NCBI GenBank assembly: GCA_950295325.1
Contig: OX485805.1
Coordinates: forward strand, 3,968,501-4,032,500
Source of the DNA: Polytrichum commune
Taxonomy: Eukaryota > Streptophyta > Polytrichopsida > Polytrichales > Polytrichaceae
DNA length: 64,000 nucleotides
Direction: 5' to 3'
Shown here: positions 39,211 to 52,147 of the stretch, piece after piece
Layout: every line of letters begins with the position of its first letter
Position numbering within the stretch: position 1 is the first letter of the stretch
Made by a program: the position numbers and the translations under genes
Notes under the pieces: generated by a model
Database searches by the model: none
What the model saw: only the letters and a program-made list of their open reading frames with translations
Told to the model about the DNA's origin: nothing

Positions 39211-42200
39211 ATCCACATCATAATGAAAATTTAATGCGTGACTATTCATTAATAGGGGAACCTCCATAGCACATACTTTTCCAAATCTTCAAAATTGTTG
39301 GTTGACACCCGGGGTGACAACCTCCATTTTATAAGCAGAGTTCCTTGAAACTTAAGAGCAAATGAGGGTTAGATTTGCACCATTCATCTAATGTTTAAAA
39401 TGAAATTAAAGTGGTTTCAAAGTGGGCTTTCTCACTTGAAATACCACAAATACATCAATATCATAAAACCAAAAATCTAAACACTTAAATTAGTAGTATT
39501 TTTGTCCAAAGTATTGTTGAATTTTGTATCAATCTCCATAAATAGCCATAATAAATTTATGTAGTCTCTTATGTGTTAACATTTGAAACATCACAAATAT
39601 GCATGTGGTTAGAATACAGATGTAGCTTTGACCAAGTTTAGTAATGGACCCGTGATTGATATTTTGTAATCTTCAAAGACGAGCCCTTGTGTTTTCTTTA
39701 TTATGCTTACATATTTTTCACAAATCTTACTCTCTCATTGACTTTGATATTGATGCAAAGAACTCAAAGTGATGATTCCATGGGTACCATATTTGACATA
39801 GACTATAGTTCACCGTGTTAATTCCTCCCGGCAATGAATAATAAGAGAAGAATGAAGAAACTCCATATGCATGGGGGTTAGGATATATTTAAACGCTTCA
39901 AACACCTTATTAAATGATTTTTTTCCTTATTATGTCTTAATATACCTTGGTACTATATTCAATATACTTGTTTAAACATTTTCATGCTTTATTATGAGCT
40001 TATAATAAATAAATTGAGTCTTATTTGTTGATGACCCAACTCTGGGGGGGGGGCACTCGCGGTATTTTAGAAACAACATGTGATAAAATATAGGGTATAT
40101 AATATTCATTTGAGATAAAATTTTGGAGAATTTTATATAAACTACAGGGGACGAATCAATGTTGGAAACCAATTATAAAAAAAGTACCATGCAATATAAC
40201 ATGTGTGAGGGACCACATTTTGCTTCATCAAAGAAGATGAAGGGCTCAATTTTATTCCATGAAGGGTTCTCTTCATTAAGGATACTCTGAAGTCCATTAT
40301 GTTTAAATGTTGACACAAAGGGGTATATTTGAAACAATATTTGATGTTTGATTTTTTTTTGTAAATGTTGTACAAACTCTTGCTATCTTGCAAATGTTGG
40401 ACAATTGTGTTTCTTAACACACTAAATTTTAAGGTTGCACTCTACTTGCATTCTCCATTACAATCTTGTTGGTGTAATCAATTTCTATTGTGTTTTCTTC
40501 TTGCCATACTACAACAATGCATTCCCCCCTCGGCTAATTAAAGGTTATCAAAAAATTATAAGAAAAATAGGGTATTTAATATCGAATGCATTCTAGATTT
40601 CTAATTACTAATAGGGTATTCAAAATTTAAGCTTAGTAGATATTGTTTCCATGGGGGGATCACACCCTCTTACATTTTGTAACCACGTGCGATAATGGGG
40701 TATTTAATGGGGGGGGTATTTATGCACCTCTTGGTATTTTTTTCCTCCCTATTTGTAGATATAAAGTTTCTTTGACATATTTTTAAGCACCCTATGTTTA
40801 TTTGTAATTTTTTAGAGAGACCAATTTTTAGCATCATTTTTTTTTTATAAATTGTACAAGTACCAAATAATGAACATAATACTATAGCATTGCAAAATCG
40901 ACTATGTGAGCAACAAACGTTCCATACCATCCATCTTGTCATTTAATCGGTTTCAATTAGTTATACCAATACTAAAGCATTCAAAGTGCCATTCAAAACA
41001 CAATCAATAACACTTGGAGTTTAGTTAAAAGATTACCAATGAACATGGAGATGACAAAATGTACAAGCTAACATAGACAAGTTGTAAACACGGATAGAAC
41101 AAAACAAGAAATTTAATCAATTGTCATAAAACATGAAAATTTTGCATAATTATCTACTCTAAATCAAAAGATTGCATTCAATTGAAAAAAATAAATACAC
41201 AAATTGAAAATATTTACTTTAATTTTATTCACAAACATATTTAACCTTGTACCAAATATTTACAATGTGAAGGGTTAGGATATAATTATACACCCTCCAA
41301 TACATGTCAAGGTACATATCAATATCCTCCACAATGTCATGATAAGACAAAAAATTTGGAGAGATTTAACACCAATAATGACAAAAAAACTAAAACTAAT
41401 TGTTGGCATGAGGCGGACATACCTCACGAGAACGGAACAAGCCGAATCTTTGGCGCTTGTGAAACACCATGTGTGAATGCTGTGAATGCTATGGAGCAAA
41501 GAAGAAAGCTCCAAAAAATGTGTTTTACCTACCGCCTTTGTGTCACGCTTCACCAATGCAAGACCTCCTACCCAAACACTTCACCGCCTTCACACCGCTA
41601 TGTTTGTCCAAACCCTAAGCAAACCCAAGGGCCGTTGAGAAGTCACAACATTCCTTCCTAAAAAAAAATCCACAACGTTTCCCTCCAAACTAACGCGTTT
41701 CATTCAAATTTGGATAGAATTTACACAATTCTTCATCCAAGTAGTCAAACCCATAATTATTTTATTGATTCTACTACACACATTTGGGGGGATCCAATAT
41801 CTATAATCCTATTTTTTTCTACTGATTACTAAAATGAAGAAATTATTCATCACCTTATTTTACATATAAACATGTAGGGGACATATTTCCAAAGCTATGG
41901 TAGATCTAATGAATGTATAAATTTTACCCTCAATGAATTGAATTGACCCTATTTATTATCTCACGTGGTTTCTAAAATTCCGATAGTCACCTCCCCGTGA
42001 TTGTTTCTACTTTAAGGATTCTTAATATTCTAATTTTTAAAGATAATACCCCCTTGAAAATAAGTGATTGTCATAGGTGTCTCCAAAAATGTACTATGAG
42101 TACCCCCCCCCCCCCGCGGGGACCCAAGCAATGATGATGCCCCTGGGGGTACATTTTCATTAAAACTAAAATCACGAGCACAATGCGTTCGCAACATACT

Positions 42201-43259
42201 CTAGAAACCCTTTATATTCAAGTTTTTTTTTGGTAAAATTTAGCAATACACATACAATTTCAATGATGAAAATACAAGTGACAACATCTATACATAGAAA
42301 AAAAATTACATTGATATATATTCATTAACATAAGTATACAAATATACTTTTGAATAACAATCAAGCCCTATCCTATGTACAATGCAAAACCCTAGCATTC
42401 ATCAATAAAGTTGTTGAAGACTTTTCCATCCCCCAATGACACTCATAAGCATCCAAGTTTGCAATAAATGTCATAGAAGTTGATACAATAATTTTTCCTA
42501 AGTCTATCATCAAATGATCAATACGATTGCATTCTGGTTGTTGTTGGTTCCTTAAGCCAACCTAAGTATGTTTGATGGGCGGTCCATAAAGTCAATTGGA
42601 TCCCTACACTCCACCCAACAATTACCAAACTTCCAAAACATCTTATAAATCCTCCCAACAAACCAAACCTTAATTGGAGTTGATTTTCTTGCTCTACAAC
42701 CAAGGTTCAAATATAGTACATCATGGTTTGTTGCAGTCAAGAGTTTAGGTTCCATATATGAATTGTCAGACTTAATCTGAGTCAATAGATAATTAGATAG
42801 AGTTGGAACTTTGCCATTCGATTGACTAACAAATGTACTTTTGAATCCCCCTCCTCTACATAAGCCATAATGAACTTCACATCAAAAAAACTTAATATGC
42901 TTTAAAGTCTAGTGACACCACCATACAAGTACAAATGTTGTACACATGTTTTAAAAGTCCTCCATACATGTACAAAACAACAAGTTTTAGTTTGTGTAAC
43001 ATATGTCTACGTAGTACAACAAGTTTAAATTAATATCCCTTTTATACACTCAGGTATAATCGTACGAGTTCAGTACAATGCACCCTAGGGAATGATGCAT
43101 GATTGTTGGGTGCTCCTTGATTTGAATTGTCAAGATAGTTCGAGGTGACATGTAGTTTTTGACGCCATATGTCAAGCTACACTTAACAAGAATGTCGACA
43201 TGATGATCCTCTTTTCAAAAATTAGTATAGTTTATAGTGCTCAAACTATGGCCCCCTCT
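39211..43259. other. AT-rich intergenic stretch, no gene recognised
   Basis: Contains G/C homopolymer runs at about 40045, 40709 and 42103-42115. The frames at 41275-41661 (both strands) and 42518-42785 show no motifs. Confidence 0.5.
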
Positions 43260-44012
43260 ACTCATCATGCCCCAATCACACCAAAATTTACATCCGGTTC
43301 CAGCTGTGAAATTGCTGGAGATTATGTTGAGAAATAGATGTTGGCACACCACTTTTCACAATCTTACAGCCGGCGATGCTGACTGAACTGGCCGGTGTAA
43401 TCAGCCCCTCAGCTGCATGGATGCTAGTTGAATGCAACGACGGAACGATACAAATATTCCTGGGTAAGATCATAAGAAACACACCGGAACATGAAGCTTA
43501 GGATTTATAGATCACCCACCCTCAACTTCCGATTTGGCAGCACCATTCGGAGCACCAGATCAGGATGAAGCCCAACTAGCAATTGGTTTCATCTTACATC
43601 TCAAGACTCTCACAGGCCTGCATCGTTCAATCTCAGATTGGAAGACAGTTGTTGCTTGTGAGAGCGGCTGATTCACCAGCCACCGGGCTACATTGAGAGT
43701 TTCGAGTTGTTCAGACAGGACAGGTCTTGTTCCCACCCACTTGACATATATACATTGTGCTGTACATTTCGAGTGAGCAGTGGCTAGCCTGAGGCAAGGG
43801 ATATTCACAGGTATCACTCAATCTGTGTCTGTTCCAGCCGCCAGGCTACAATTTAAATGGGGTTTGAGAAATTCCAAACAGTTGCTGCTGATGAGGGCAT
43901 CTGAGGGTAGAGGGGACACCTGCCTTCTCCCTCCTCATATGTAACTCTCCTTTAGATTTCAGCAGAGGCAACAGTTACCAAGTTGACAAAACAAAAACAA
44001 AAACGAAGCAAG
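43260..44012. other. Upstream region of the P450 pseudogene
   Basis: GC content is clearly higher than in the preceding 4 kb. There is no obvious similarity to the region before the intact P450 at 59.9 kb. Two minus-strand frames (43288-43482, 43560-43817) are unrecognised. Confidence 0.4.
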
Positions 44013-45656
44013 ATGGACCAATTAGTTGGTTCGGTGATGATGAATGCCACCGAGTTGCGAAATGCGGAATGGTGGTCCGGGGGTAAGATCACCACTGTGG
44101 CGCTCATCGCCATGACCACCTTTGTGATTTTAGGGAAGCTGTTGACAAGCAGCTGGCAGAAGAAATTGAGCCTGCCTCCCGGCCCTAAAGCCTTACCCCA
44201 TCATCGGCAACATGCACCAGTTGGGGAAGCTGCCCCACCGAAGCTCATTTGGGTTTGCCAAGACGGATGGCCCCATTATCCTCATCCACATCGGGCAGAA
44301 CCCCTGGGTGATCGTCTCTTCCGCTGAGGTCGCGCAGGAGCTCACCAAGGACAAGTCGTGGTGCACTCGCCCCCCTTGCTATGGCCGCCAAGGTGTTCAC
44401 CAACTACAAGGACATCATCTGGGCGCCTTATGGTAGCCATTGGCGCCATCTTCGCAAGATCTGCACCCTGAGCTCTTCACCCAGAACCGGATCGAGCTCG
44501 TTCCGACCGCGACGGACCGACGAGCTGGACGCCATGGTGAGGAATTTGTATCTGAGCGCCCAGGACGGCCAAGCCGTGAAGCTCATCCCCTTCCTCACGC
44601 ACTTCACCGTCAACAATTTCACGCGCATGATGCTCACCAAGAGGTGATAATGTTTTGCATCATTTGCTAACAGAATTTCTTCTTTCTGGAGTTGTTTCGA
44701 AGCAATCTCAAGTCATATTGATCAATAAAAAATGAACATCGGAGTTTATCTTACCAATGCATGTTCAAGGGTCCCCCTGGTACATGATAGAACGTATAAT
44801 TTGTCTGGCTTTTGTCAGGTAGGTATTTGTCTCAGGAAATGTTTGATCGTACAGGTATCCTTTAACTCAATGGGACATTTCGTCGGCACTTGGTCTCCTA
44901 TGATTTTCCATTTGACATCGCTTTGCATACCAGAATTTATATAAATTCTTTTGACTCATATCGGTGCATGTGTGCAGGTCCATCCAAAAATCTGGTGAGG
45001 TTGGATACATCTGGTGACGCGGGTTACATCTGTCTAAATCTTGTTTGTCATGATCTGCAAGAAAACACCTCCATGAGCTTAGTTATGTCATCTTACTCAA
45101 AAATCATCTCAAGTCATTTAATTCATATCTCATAGGTGGTTCCAATGTGAGAAGGTTTTCTTGGAATGGGACAAGTCATAGCTAGACTCGGCTATTCTAA
45201 TCAACATGGCACATTGATTGTAATGCCACACTGATTCAGATATATAGTGTAGCTACTTCGGAGTTGACTGATGGTTATTATTAAATTGTGATCGGTTGTG
45301 GTAGATTTTTCGGCGCGGACGCGGAAGTTCAGGAGGGATCCAACCGATTCAAGGAGGCGTTTGTCACTATATTCAAGGTGCAATCCAGTCAGATTTTGGG
45401 CAACGCCATCCAGTGGCTCAAGTGGGTGACCTACATGTCCGGCTACTATGCGTACATGAAGCAGGTGAAATTCAACATGGACGAGTTTCTGCAGGAGTTC
45501 TTGGACCTTAAGAAGGTAGTGGCAGTCCAGAATTATGAAGCTGCTGAGTCAACGGTCGAGGACTTTGTGGATGTGTTGCTTGCTGAGTATATATATATGC
45601 CAATGAGATCGGAACTGGCAACCTGGACGACAATTACATTAAAGGGTGTGGTACAG
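44013..45656 (+). pseudogene. Truncated, frameshifted cytochrome P450 (paralogue of the gene at 59917-62439)
   Basis: Two of three exons survive: about 44013-44643 and 45305-45656, at the same intron positions as the intact paralogue. Exon 1 begins MDQLVGSVMMNATELRNAEW, has the membrane segment and the LPPGPKALP hinge, then breaks: one extra base near 44195, another near 44375, a lost base near 44470 compensated by a gain near 44495-44520. Exon 2 (FFGADAEVQEGSNRFKEA...) contains a TA-repeat expansion near 45585 that shifts frame and a compensating base near 45645. Exon 3, which would carry the oxygen-binding helix, ExxR, PERF and the heme Cys, is absent from the following 14 kb. A pogo-like transposon begins about 180 bp after exon 2. 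It cannot make an active enzyme. Confidence 0.9.
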
Positions 45657-45837
45657 GTGAGTCCTCGATTGAATTACTCAATGAATTTAGAGGATCTGAG
45701 AGTGTGCGTCTGCAGGAACTTGATTTTGAAAGCGCAATTTCTAGAACTTTCATTACTCTCTTCAGGACACATTTCACTTCGTACTCAAATTAAGGGCCTA
45801 TGTTTTTTCAGGGAGTTGATTGAGATACTGTTCTCCC

Positions 45838-47400
45838 TCTTTAGTATGACACATTTGGGGAACACAAAAAATGTCGTATTATCGAGGTGTCTTCTTCTCG
45901 TTAATATGACAAATGGTGTAAAATTGTTGTACTATCGAGGGAATACACAAACATAAGCAATGTGAGCTTTAAAATATATACAACGTCGAGTTTAAGCAAT
46001 AGAGGTTGTATGAAGTAATAACTTATAACTCCAAACAAATACAAATATTCTTAAGAACTCTTGAAACATGAGTTCAAAGATCTTTGGTGTTGCTTACCCA
46101 AGTAAGCAATTGTCATCTTATCTAAATTCCCTACTAGCTTTTGAAAACTAATAATTTCATCAACACCAAAATGTGAAGAGATGTCTAATAAGAAATCAGA
46201 CAACAATGATGCATGACGTTTAGCATCACTAAGCTTTATAGTAGGTGGAGCAACATCATCCACATCTATTGAATGTAGATCAACATGATTAAGATCAAAG
46301 CCTTGTGCATAATTGATTCCCAAAGCAACATCCACAAACTCACTAATATTCAATTCGAGCTCAATAATCTCTTCCTCTTCCATCTGAATGAAAGTCTCAG
46401 TTGACATCTCTTCATCACCCAACTTTGAAATCAGAGCACCAAGTTCATCTAATTCTTCTCCCTTTCATCAACTAGGGCAAAATCAACATTCCATGTTGCA
46501 GGTAATATAAATGCCATCCTCCAACAATTCCTTACTATATGTGCATCCAACTCACTCCATACTTCATAACTCCACATGATAGCATGTCTAATGTTGGGCA
46601 CCACCTTCCTTAAGTCCTTTCATGTAGCATCATCATATTGTGATAAAACTCACTGCAAATGTTTCTTCTTGTACTGAATTTTGAAAGATGTTATTTTACC
46701 TTGATCCAAAGGTTGAACTACACTTATAACATTGGGAGGAAGGAATACCAAATTCATGTTGTTCAATTCCAAGGTTGAAAAACCACGAGACTTGCCAACT
46801 TTGGCAAAGCTAACAACATGTGAAGATGCATTATCCAAAATCATAATCACCTTTCAATTTTAGCCTTTAGACAGATTGTTGAGCTGCAAAATCCAAGCTT
46901 CAGATATATCCCCCTTCATCCAAGTTGTTTTATTTGAGTGCAACCAAACATACTCATGAGGTTGCCACCTTCCAAAACATCATGGTTGCTTAGATGTATA
47001 ATTCACAAGCAACATCAACTTATCAATTCCAATTGAATTAACAGCAAAAGCAAGTGTTACAGGCTTCTTCTGTAATTTCTGAGCCTTCACCTTCCCTTGT
47101 GCTAATGTTTTATTAGGGTGTGCTCTAAAATACAATCTAGTTTCATTCATGTTGTAAACATCTTCAGGCTTATAATCTGACAAAAGAATAAAGAAGAAGC
47201 CACTCTAACCCTAACCAAGTCCATTCTACACTAGTAAACATAATTATCATTAAGTTCCCAATGATAAGTGAAGTTCCCAAGTAGTTCCTGAGTAAAAATG
47301 GATGTATTTTAAATGTACATAACATAGATGAAAAGAATTTTAGCATTAATTACCTCTTTAATATGACAAAACGAAGATTCTAAATGTCATATTATTGAGT
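45838..47400 (-). mobile_element. Pogo/Tigger-like DNA transposon relic
   Basis: About 1.55 kb. The left end (about 45842-45885: TAGTATGACAC...AAATGTCGTATTATCGAGG) is inverted to the right end (about 47352-47395: CCTCTTTAATATGACA...AAATGTCATATTATT). Such ATGACA/TGTCGTAT palindromic tips are common in pogo-type elements. Between them on the minus strand lies a broken DDE transposase. The N-terminal DNA-binding part is missing, so the copy is internally deleted. Confidence 0.78.
46051..47183 (-). pseudogene. Broken DDE transposase (pogo/Tigger, CENP-B-like family)
   Basis: Three frame pieces in order on the minus strand: 47183-46980 (...EDVYNMNETRLYFRAHPNKT), 46850-46650 (IMILDNASSHV ... FLPPNVISVVQPLDQGKI) and 46422-46051 (an acidic segment, then LSDAKRHASLLSDFLLD ... 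HQRSLNSCFKSS, stop). These match the three acidic-residue blocks of the DDE fold. The first catalytic Asp (usually YNMDET) is Asn here; the second (LDNA) and third (PLDQG) are kept. Stops and frameshifts separate the pieces, and no helix-turn-helix or CENP-B DNA-binding domain precedes them. Role in life would have been cut-and-paste transposition; now inactive. Confidence 0.82.
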
Positions 47401-47929
47401 GTCGTAGTCGTATAAAAGAGCGGGTTTTGAACTAAAAAGTTTGGTTGTGCAAAAAAGTGTCGTAATATTGTAGATGTAAATTGTTATATTGTAGATGTAA
47501 ATTGTTAGAGTTCTGTCAGAGCCCAGTTTTATCAGCAACCCAATTTGGACACCTACTCTTTCACCCAAAGTGGCCAACTACATTTTTGAAAATGAAATTT
47601 TAGTGATTACTAATGATTTAACCTTTAAAAAAATTAAAAAAAACTCATTGGGTGAGAGACACAGAGAGTGACTCAGTGAGCACTCAACACTATTTACTTT
47701 GGGCGCTTGGGTGGACTGACGTAACCACCTTAAATCACCAAAATAAAAAACTTGACTTTCATTAGTTATATCTAAATCACATGTTGTCAAACTTTCATGA
47801 ACTCAAGCGCATTAGCCTCCTCATGGATTTGCTAACATCTTGAAAGTTTTCGTTTCTTTAAACCAATTTCATCTTGAAATTGGTTGTTTTGAACATGTTA
47901 AAACATCAACATCTTCACTTGGTATAAAA

Positions 47930-48116
47930 ATTTACATAAATAGTTACAAAGGATATAGGAATGTGTACCTCCGAATAGTAAATGACACTAGATATTACAT
48001 TTAGTGTAGTTAACAAGCGAGTAACGTTACGGCCACCTTGATTGGGCCCGAAGTTAGGGTTGAAATCCCACATATTTCGGTTAATGCTTGTGGCTACCCC
48101 GTGATAGTGTTTCTAC
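47930..48116. repeat. Segmental duplicate, copy 2 (partner at 1-187)
   Basis: About 98% identical to 1-187 with no gaps. The match begins at the window's first base, so the true left limit of the duplication is not visible; the right limit is sharp at 48116. Confidence 0.93.
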
Positions 48117-48345
48117 TTTATTTGTAGTGGCTTGTGTTGATTCGTAGTGGCCAATGGTGATTTGTAGTGGTCACGACTAATTTGTAGTGACATGCATTTG
48201 ATAGCAAGTGATTGTAGTTTATTTTATTTTTGACTAATTTGTAATGTTTGTAGCTTATGTATAGTGGTTGATGTTGGTTGTAATGACTAATGCAAGTATA
48301 TAGAGAATAATGTTTAGGTTGTCTTATCAATGCTTGAAGACTAAT
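48117..48345. repeat. Degenerate TTTGTAGTGG-type repeats
   Basis: TTTGTAGTGG or close variants recur about every 20-30 bp (near 48120, 48140, 48161, 48180, 48237, 48256), a loose minisatellite starting exactly where the segmental duplicate ends. Confidence 0.6.
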
Positions 48346-48389
48346 TGATATGTTGTTAGAATTTTGATAGCTATGGTGAAAAGAAAAAA

Positions 48390-49998
48390 AAAGGATGCTA
48401 AAAAAAGAACTTCCTGATAACAAGTACCCACCATGGCCTCCCATTGAGTTTAGCCTTCAAACTATTTCCTTTTTTCTTTTTTTTCTTTTTTTTCCCTGGG
48501 ATGTTAGGAAAATATGTGTTGAGGGTCTAGATCGTAAGAGTAAGTCTATAGATGAGTGTGTTACCCTTGGTGATAAAGTCAAATTATTCAGTAATCCTTA
48601 AAAATTTAAGTCCAACTATGCAAATCTTCCTACAAGGGTTAGTAAGGGTCTCCTTTATTTATTTTGGAGGATTTATGGTCACTCATGTCCCAAATAATGA
48701 GTATATGGCATGGGTGGTGAAAGGTTTTAGAGCCCAAAAAAAAAGGCGATCAATTAATTGGCCTCAACTACTATTACCTATGTAGCTGAAAGGGGAAAAC
48801 GAGGAACATCTACATTTCAAAAGAGTGCACTTAAAAATGATCTTGATTGATCAAGGGTGAGCAAAGGTACTTTTCAATCTCTGGATGCGTCGAATGGTTT
48901 CACAATGAAGCATGTGAAGGTGGGGAAGTCAATGAGAACCAATCAAGGTTGTGATCTTTCACAACCAAGAGTACATGTTGTTCATGAGTGCAATATTCAC
49001 AACGTAGACCAATTGCTTGAGTTGAAGCAAGACATGTGAAATTTTGCAAAAGCTAACCTAGAGATTTAAAAGAGAAAAAAAGCCATTAGAGAAAAACTAC
49101 TTGAGAATAAAGGCTAATTTGGAGGACCAAAAAAATGCATCCCTAGAACTTGATGAGATGGAGAAATGAGTAGAAAAAAAACTTGTAGATATTGAGGATC
49201 ATCATTGATTTATCTTGGAAAATGTATTTCTTGCATCATCCTACTATGTCAATTTTTTGTAAACATTCCTTACATGTATATTTCCACAATTAAACAAATA
49301 AGGAAATATCATGATAAATTTGCATTTATTGTTTCTTGGTGGTGTAGATTTCCAAGAATAATGCCATATCTCCTAGCTCACACCTCCAATTAAGATATTC
49401 TTGAGCATTCTAAAATCCGAACGCCATAAGCTTTTCCAAGAATAAAGGCATTGAACTAGGTGAGAAATATGATCCCATTGATAGTTGCCCACAAACAACA
49501 AGCATATCTAATGATTATGAAATTGAAGCGAATTCTGTGTTTTGCAAGGGATACTAATTGACAAAGCAAAACTTCTAGCTCAATTGGAGGTCATGAAGAC
49601 ACTTAATGATGACAAGCATCAATGGGCACTTCAAGGGGAATCTCTTCACTTGGAAGTACAAAATGATACTGAGGTATTGACTCAAGGGATGGATGAAGTT
49701 ATGGATGACATGAGACATCTTATAAATGAATGTCATGAGATTGAAGTACAAGTTGATGCAATGTGCAAAGGAATTGGTACGAGCTTCTGGCCTATCCTCC
49801 AAGTGCACATTGAGAAATATTTTATGGATGTTGAACGCAATATAGTTGTCATCAAGCCTTGTGGGTACAATTTATAGAGGTTCCCAAATATGGACGTTGT
49901 TGTAACCCCATGTAAACACACATTTCACCCCTTTTGCTTGGGGATGATGTTGAAGACATCAAATAAATATCTAGTGTGTAAAGAAATTTCCACCTCAT
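48390..49998. other. Decayed coding-like region, unrecognised
   Basis: Broken plus-strand frames (48395-48785, 49080-49170, 49542-49877). The last is rich in Leu, Glu, Asp and Met (LEVMKTLNDDKHQWALQ..., MDEVMDDMRHLINECHEIEV) and could form a coiled coil. At 49376-49437 a fragment (CACCTCCAATTAAGATATTC...) matches the arms of the element at 49999-52757. Probably the relic of a related or neighbouring element; no family recognised. Confidence 0.4.
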
Positions 49999-50676
49999 TT
50001 GTCGCAACCCTTGCTAGCCCCCCTTGACAATCTTGCCAATTTTCAATTCTAGCAAAGGTTACGAGTGGCTAACCATTCGCATTCCGCCATGCTAATGGTT
50101 AGCTCCTTCTACCCCGGACCATATAGCTCATAGGAGGGAACCAACCCTCCTACTTTGCTTTCGGGACTCACCCCTTATTCGGTAACCCATTCCTAGATGT
50201 GGACTTCCATCCATGGAAGTCCAATCCCATGTTGATCATCGCGTTGCCGGAGCAACACTACAACAACCCGAACCATACTAGGCAACTATGGCCTCACAAT
50301 GGGCCAATGCCCATGGAGGCCGTGCCGTTCGGCCTCGGGTGGGTGAGGCCACACCACCTCACCCATATAAGCCTCTAGGACTTCACGCGGGGCCCCTACC
50401 CCATCGTCAACCAACCTCTTGTCTCTCTACCAAGAGTTGGGGCTAAGTGGACATTTTCCCTTAGCTGCTGGGCCTAGAACCCCCCCCTGCAGCTTCAGAC
50501 CATCATAACTTCCTTGTATGATGTCTGATCATAACCACCAACCACTCCATCTTCATCTACGTTTCACGTAGATGCCGATGGACTCCTCACTTGCCCCATT
50601 CAGGCAAGTCTTGAGGAAGTTATGCCTGTTTGAACCTTGGCAGTCCCGGGAATCACTCCCAGGCACTGCTGTACCA

Positions 50677-50700
50677 GGGCGCTGTCCCGGGACAGCGCCC
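50677..50700. repeat. Perfect 24-bp GC-rich palindrome
   Basis: GGGCGCTGTCCC is followed immediately by its own reverse complement, with no loop. It lies in the left arm of the 2.76-kb element. The matching part of the right arm lacks it. Confidence 0.95.
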
Positions 50701-51249
50701 CACTCAAATGGCCATAACTCCCAGCTCACACCTCCGATTGAGGTGTTCTTGAGCATTCTAGAATCACCACGCCATGAGCTACGCATAGCTCTTGGCTTCA
50801 CCCTCATGCCTCCTAGTCTCCGTGGGTGGGAGGCGTTCCCAACGCCCGGGGCCCTCACCCACACTAGGATCACTTGGGCCCTCTCACCAACGGCGCCACA
50901 AGTCCCGGGTGTCACTCCGGGGTCCCCCTTGTGCCCACGGTGTTTCGGGCACTCCTCATGGAGAGGTGCGCGACATCATTGGTGGAATAGTTGGGGATTT
51001 GGTGAGCCCGATGAGAAACTCAAACAACTTGTGAAGGAAATACAGTTGGACTCCACACGGCAAGCTGCCATTGAGGGCATACGATCCTCTATGCTTTCAG
51101 ACACGTAACTTGAAGCGGGTATGAAATTTGTAGTGAATTAAGATAATTTGGTTTTTTTGTTTGAATTACATTGTTTTGGTGCAACCAATGTATGTCCCAC
51201 TACTTTATCGTGTTCTACTTATTACTAGTTAATTTTGTTTAGTTGCAAC

Positions 51250-51633
51250 ATGGGAGAAAGAAGTGAACCTCTTTTTACTCAACATGGTTCAACTAGTGAA
51301 ATGGGATTCGTTGTAAAATTTCATAAAACATCTATTACTATGAGCCTTGTTGGCCATTCTTGGGTTGGTACTAAAGCGTACACCCCTATTTCACCTGCAA
51401 GAGATGTTACTAGTAAATTGTCACGTATGGATTCTCAATTTGTGGTAGAGCATGATGAGGATATACCTCACAAGCAAGGGAGGTTAGGCTTTGGAGCAAA
51501 GGTTGATACCCCTAAAATTCTTGACATTGGACATCCCAATGGTAATTGTTCAAAATCCTATATTTTGAGTTTTTCATTTTTTTTACATGCATTCAATTAT
51601 TTAATTGTTGAATTTAATTTGCAAATGTTTTGA
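51250..51633 (+). CDS. Unknown ORF inside the long-TIR element, plus strand
   Basis: 127 codons from ATG (MGERSEPLFTQHGSTSEMGF...) to TGA. No membrane segment or known motif is recognised; the last 35 codons become hydrophobic and AT-rich and may be read-through of an intron, since GGTAATTGT after ...DIGHPN could be a donor. Just upstream (50995-51108) another frame encodes GEPDEKLKQLVKEIQLDSTR, protein-like and ending in a stop; a spliced gene covering both is possible. Facing it is the minus-strand ORF 51785-52147. Function unknown. Confidence 0.35.
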   Translation: MGERSEPLFTQHGSTSEMGFVVKFHKTSITMSLVGHSWVGTKAYTPISPARDVTSKLSRMDSQFVVEHDEDIPHKQGRLGFGAKVDTPKILDIGHPNGNCSKSYILSFSFFLHAFNYLIVEFNLQMF

Positions 51634-51784
51634 GGAAGACCAAGGAGGTAGCACTATTGCAGTAGGAGGATGTTTAAATGGGCAAACAAGACATACATCA
51701 ACATGAGGGTTTAAATACCTTTCCAAGTGTAAATGAACCTCAAAATTTTTGAGAAACTATAGAAATCCCCTCCTCTTTGCTAGT

Positions 51785-52147
51785 TCAATTGTTGAATCCT
51801 CTTCTTAAATTGTCCATAATCTCTTCACTTTGTTTTAATTTACCTAAATCTTTAATATAAGAAGGCAAATTCTTTTTCCACGTAGGGTGAGAGACCACAT
51901 CCTCAATAGCTGCTTCTTTAAATTTTCTATCTACATGTTGGAGAAATTCTATAACATATGTGACTATGCTCCTAGTAATTGAAGCAATTTGTCTTTGAAA
52001 TGAGCAACTTCCCTCCGGTATGGAAGTAGAGGTACCTTGGGAGCTGGTTTCCAATTGCGAATTGTGAATCTCAATAGTTTTTGCAAGTTCTTGGGCACAA
52101 GTTTTCAGCGATACGATCTCTAGAATTTCGTTGCCACTGTCTAGCAT
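51785..52147 (-). CDS. Unknown ORF inside the long-TIR element, minus strand
   Basis: 120 codons from ATG. Starts MLDSGNEILEIVSLKTCAQE, then a Ser/Thr-rich stretch (TSSQGTSTSIPEGS), then amphipathic helical sequence with ITRSIVTYVIEFLQHVDRKF and LPSYIKDLGKLKQSEEIMDN. A likely upstream part in another frame follows the arm boundary (52235 downwards: STLVDEGVHVDEILEEDKAE). The residue pattern looks like a real, mostly helical protein rather than chance, but I recognise no family. It converges with the 51250 ORF. Confidence 0.4.
   Translation of the reverse strand: MLDSGNEILEIVSLKTCAQELAKTIEIHNSQLETSSQGTSTSIPEGSCSFQRQIASITRSIVTYVIEFLQHVDRKFKEAAIEDVVSHPTWKKNLPSYIKDLGKLKQSEEIMDNLRRGFNN

Noticed and set aside
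38819-39221. Frames on both strands at 38.8-39.2 kb
   Set aside because: Produced by the palindromic arms of foldback copy 3.
41275-41661. Overlapping 93- and 101-codon frames
   Set aside because: No motif on either strand and no repeat partner.
50553-51108. Long frames of 120 and 178 codons on opposite strands
   Set aside because: They follow the GC-rich arm in two frames at once and include a perfect palindrome; most of the length is repeat, with only the last 35 codons protein-like.
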